From positions 5,546,713 through 5,610,712 of the forward strand of contig NC_060958.1 of assembly GCF_910589235.1 (NCBI RefSeq): a stretch of DNA of 64,000 bases. Reading direction: 5' to 3'. Shown piece by piece: positions 61,234-64,000 of this stretch; position 1 is the stretch's first letter, and each line of letters begins with the position of its first letter. Below the pieces are notes generated by a model, which worked only from the letters and a program-made list of their open reading frames with translations, made no database searches and was not told the DNA's origin. The translations under genes and the position numbers were made by a program. Source of the DNA: Vespa crabro (lineage: Eukaryota > Arthropoda > Insecta > Hymenoptera > Vespidae).

Positions 61234-64000
61234 GTTTGTATGTGTGTATGTATGTACGTATTGATCGTTTGAAATTTATGCGCGAAATTAGAATAATTTA
61301 GTCCGCGGCGTGTCACACGTTGTCATCTTGAATAATTTTTATTCTCTTTACCATAATTTTTTTCGCGCGAATTATTTAGCCGGAATAAAAAAAAAGCGAC
61401 CGTTTGGTAAAATTGATTAGAATAAAAATTTTTTTGAGGGTTTTTTTTTGTTTTTTTATCTCATTATCCTCACAAAATGTTCTACTCAATTTTTTACTCT
61501 CTTTTGCTCGCTTGCTCTCTCTATTTTTCCCCAATCTGCCATTATTACGCATGAAGTATTATGGAAAGGCTCTCGTATTCTGTATATAATAATAATAATA
61601 ATAATAGTAATGATAATAATAATAATAAATAAATGAAAACATTGATATCAAAGAGACCATTACTATGAAAATAATGATAATAATAACAATAAACTATCAT
61701 CTTAATAATCGTCATAAATTTAATGTTTTTATTTGCAATGATTTTGTAGGGAACATTTCTTATCAGATTTCTCTTATTAGTTTGGCTATCAGATATCTTG
61801 GTAATTAGAGATAATATCTATGAGAGAGTCATAATCTTTAATCTTTTTGAAAATTAACAATAGGAGAAGAATGTGAAGGGAAATAATATACATATATATA
61901 TATATATATTTATGTATACACCTATATGTGTTTCACGAAATGCAATTTGTCGCATGAATCGATGCGAGAAACATCTATCACATTTCGAAGGACGATGTTC
62001 CCTTCGGCTGTGTCCGTCATTTTTTGAAACGATACTTCTCTGTCAGATCTCCGATATCATGTCAGAGATATACATGTACATATATGTATGTATTTACATA
62101 TGTATATATCTTATCAATCTGAATAATTCGTATGATCAACTCGCAAAAATCTATCAGATTTTATTACATTAAAAATAAATATTTTTGATTTGTTTATTAC
62201 TTAACACAAATTGTTGGCCAGATATTATACGGAAAATTTAACGTGTTTCATCGAATGATTATTTCATTATTGAATTCAATTAAGAATCATTATTAAAATA
62301 TTGGAAAATTTGGAGATTATTGAAATCTTTCTTATCATTTTTCATTTTATTTATTTTTCATTTTTTTTTCTGTTTTTATCATTAAAATTTTATAAGAATA
62401 TTCAAGATGATAATCGCACGAGCGATTTAATCTCATTTTTCATTGTCTTTCATAACTTCATAACTTTTTTTCTTCTTCTTCTTCTTCTTCTTCTTCTTAT
62501 CATCATTGAACCAATAAGAATATTCACGGTGATAAGGACACAATGTTTTAACTAATTAATATTTGGTAAAAGTTTTCTATGTAAAAAGGGAGGGATAATT
62601 ATCGGAAGATATGAAAATTATGTTCTGCTAATTACAGTTGGATAAGAAATCGTAGATTTTGACGATATAATTATAATTAACTTGTAATTACAATAGGTAG
62701 GAAAAATGAAGGGAAGATGTGTCATTTGTACGGATTGGTCTCCTTCGTTCTCGTCGATGCTTTTTATTTTCTCTTTGTGCTCTCGATAAACGTGAAGAGT
62801 CAAGAGTTACGGAGGATTAGCTAACGTACGAATTGGATTTTTGGACACAATAGACGTAACTATCGTCTATACGATTCTATCGATGTAACTATCGAAGTAG
62901 TTTGTATAAGAAAGAGTGCCGTGTTAAATTAACTTGAAATCTTTAGCTTTGACGAATTGGTTAAAATATTACATATAGGGAAGTTCGTTAAATAGATTAG
63001 ATTTAGAATTTGATCAAAATTTTATTGACATAAAAATTTTCGACTTATATTTATTCCCGCTTTACTATATCTTCAGTTTATTCAATCTGACAATAATGTA
63101 TATAAATAAAAGTATACTGTCAATCTGAAAATTATTTTAATAATTATAAAAGATCTCAAAGTCTAAAAGACTTTAATGTAATGTAAGTTAATTATGCGCG
63201 TAACGTAATACATTTTTTGGTATTACTCTTTCAGGTTTCTGTGATGAACACGAATACAGATTGACAAAATACTTGTTGGAGGGATACGATGCAGCTGTGA
63301 GACCAGCAAAAAATTCCTCCCAACCTTTGGCCGTTATCTTTGGTCTTTCTCTTCATCATATAATCGATGTGGTGAGTGATAGACCATAAAAATTCTTTGA
63401 ACAATGAATAATCTATATAGTATATGTATAAAACGTTGAGAGTGCATTTGGGTATGGTATTACTACCTACGCCATTGATACATATAAATGACTTTCTACA
63501 TATATATACACACACACATACACGCACGCATATATATACATATATATATACATATATAAATGACAGTATCGATGATACTATTATTATCATTATTTAAAAT
63601 CGATCATTTCAAATGACAGGATGAAAAAAATCAAATACTAACCACTAATTGTTGGGTAACACAAATTTGGACCGATCATCATTTGAAATGGAACGCCTCG
63701 GAATTCGCAGGAATTCGAGTAATTCGTGTCCCATACAATCGCGTTTGGAGACCTGATATTATACTCTATAACAAGTAAGCGGGTGTTCAGATTTTTTTTT
63801 ATTCGCGTTAATTATATTCCAATGTAATATATACCTATTATCTCTATTACAATAGAAAATATATGTATATTAATCGAATTATAATAAGAAGAATGATCGA
63901 ACATGGCGATTCAAGGATTCGTTAAATATTTTTTGTACAGCGCAGATCCACAGTACAGTTCAGCGATTATAAATACAAACGTAATCGTCAGTCACACGGG
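58200..64000 (+). CDS. Nicotinic acetylcholine receptor subunit, divergent (alpha9/10-like), 5' part
   Basis: Ligand-gated cation channel subunit of the Cys-loop family. Exons in frame: 58200-58260 (signal peptide MSPSLGLFLRYGILAVIFKN), 63235-63371, 63620-63774, and 63941 to beyond the window end. The mature N-terminus begins near FCDEHEYRLTKYLLEGYD. Extracellular-domain landmarks are present: VRP, PLAVIFGLSLHHIIDVDEKN, NQILTTNCWVTQIW, LKWNASEFAG, WRPDIILYNNAD (loop A) and TNVIVSHTG. The phase 1 junction between the signal exon and exon 2 supports the long first intron. The sequence departs from the classical insect alpha1-8 and beta1 subunits (TQIW where those have other residues; no DEGFDGT after LYN) and looks closest to alpha9/alpha10-type or divergent insect subunits. 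The Cys-loop, the membrane segments and the C-C pair that defines alpha subunits lie outside the window. A noncoding exon may start at 58020. Confidence 0.85.
58261..63234 (+). other. Nicotinic receptor intron 1
   Basis: Donor GTGAGT, acceptor TTTCAG. It contains (AT)n with an embedded ATCT array at 59307-59390, AT/ACAT repeats at 59638-59740, a CT tract at 60122-60210, (AT)n at 60602-60630 and 60670-60712, and TATG-type repeats at 61200-61260. No other gene recognised. Confidence 0.75.
59307..59390. repeat. Compound (AT)n-(ATCT)n-(AT)n microsatellite
   Basis: An ATCT tetranucleotide array of about eight units lies between two AT runs. Confidence 0.9.

Noticed and set aside
1..64000. CRISPR arrays, bacterial operons or prophage
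   Set aside because: The DNA is clearly animal nuclear; the only arrays are simple microsatellites without unique spacers.

Overview
The window is nuclear DNA of an insect. It is AT-rich, has short protein-coding exons split by GT-AG introns, and is saturated with (CT)n/(GA)n and (AT)n microsatellites. The gene set (Ets96B-type ETS factor, MCC, sloth1/sloth2, BCAS2, RpL4, a nicotinic receptor subunit) is animal and arthropod in character. The repeat style and compact intergenic spaces would suit a hymenopteran, but that is inference; no sequence seen here proves the order.

Layout. 1-3.9 kb: no gene recognised (possibly the 3' UTR of an upstream gene). 4.6-20.4 kb, plus strand: nine-exon PEA3-group ETS transcription factor (Ets96B), with a tRNA-Lys(UUU) inside intron 3. 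21.7-23.2 kb, plus: an unrecognised 454-residue protein made of two tandem copies of one domain, each copy split by an intron at the same codon and phase. 24.8-49.8 kb, plus: fifteen-exon orthologue of MCC (colorectal mutant cancer protein), with N-terminal EF-hands, coiled coils and a C-terminal ETSL PDZ ligand. MCC introns carry, on the minus strand, a small secreted six-cysteine peptide gene (43.8 kb) and the sloth1/sloth2 dicistronic pair of complex III assembly micropeptides (49.1-49.5 kb), plus a mariner-type MITE (45.1 kb). 50.3-51.3 kb, minus: BCAS2/SPF27, head to head with RpL4 (51.7-54.5 kb, plus). Three RpL4 introns each hold a snoRNA candidate: two U18-like C/D RNAs and one H/ACA RNA. 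54.6-56.3 kb, minus: two tandem two-exon genes with tentative alpha-crystallin (HSP20)-like domains. 58.2-64 kb, plus: 5' part of a divergent nicotinic acetylcholine receptor subunit, cut by the window end.

How they fit together. The 49-55 kb cluster groups housekeeping genes for translation (RpL4 and rRNA-modification guides), splicing (BCAS2) and respiratory complex III assembly (sloth pair), sharing short intergenic spaces and converging or diverging ends. The flanks are long, intron-rich regulatory or neuronal genes. Exon models were built by hand from splice sites, reading-frame phase and recalled family sequences; all coding junctions reported keep frame. UTR limits, promoters and the function of the unrecognised genes are inference.
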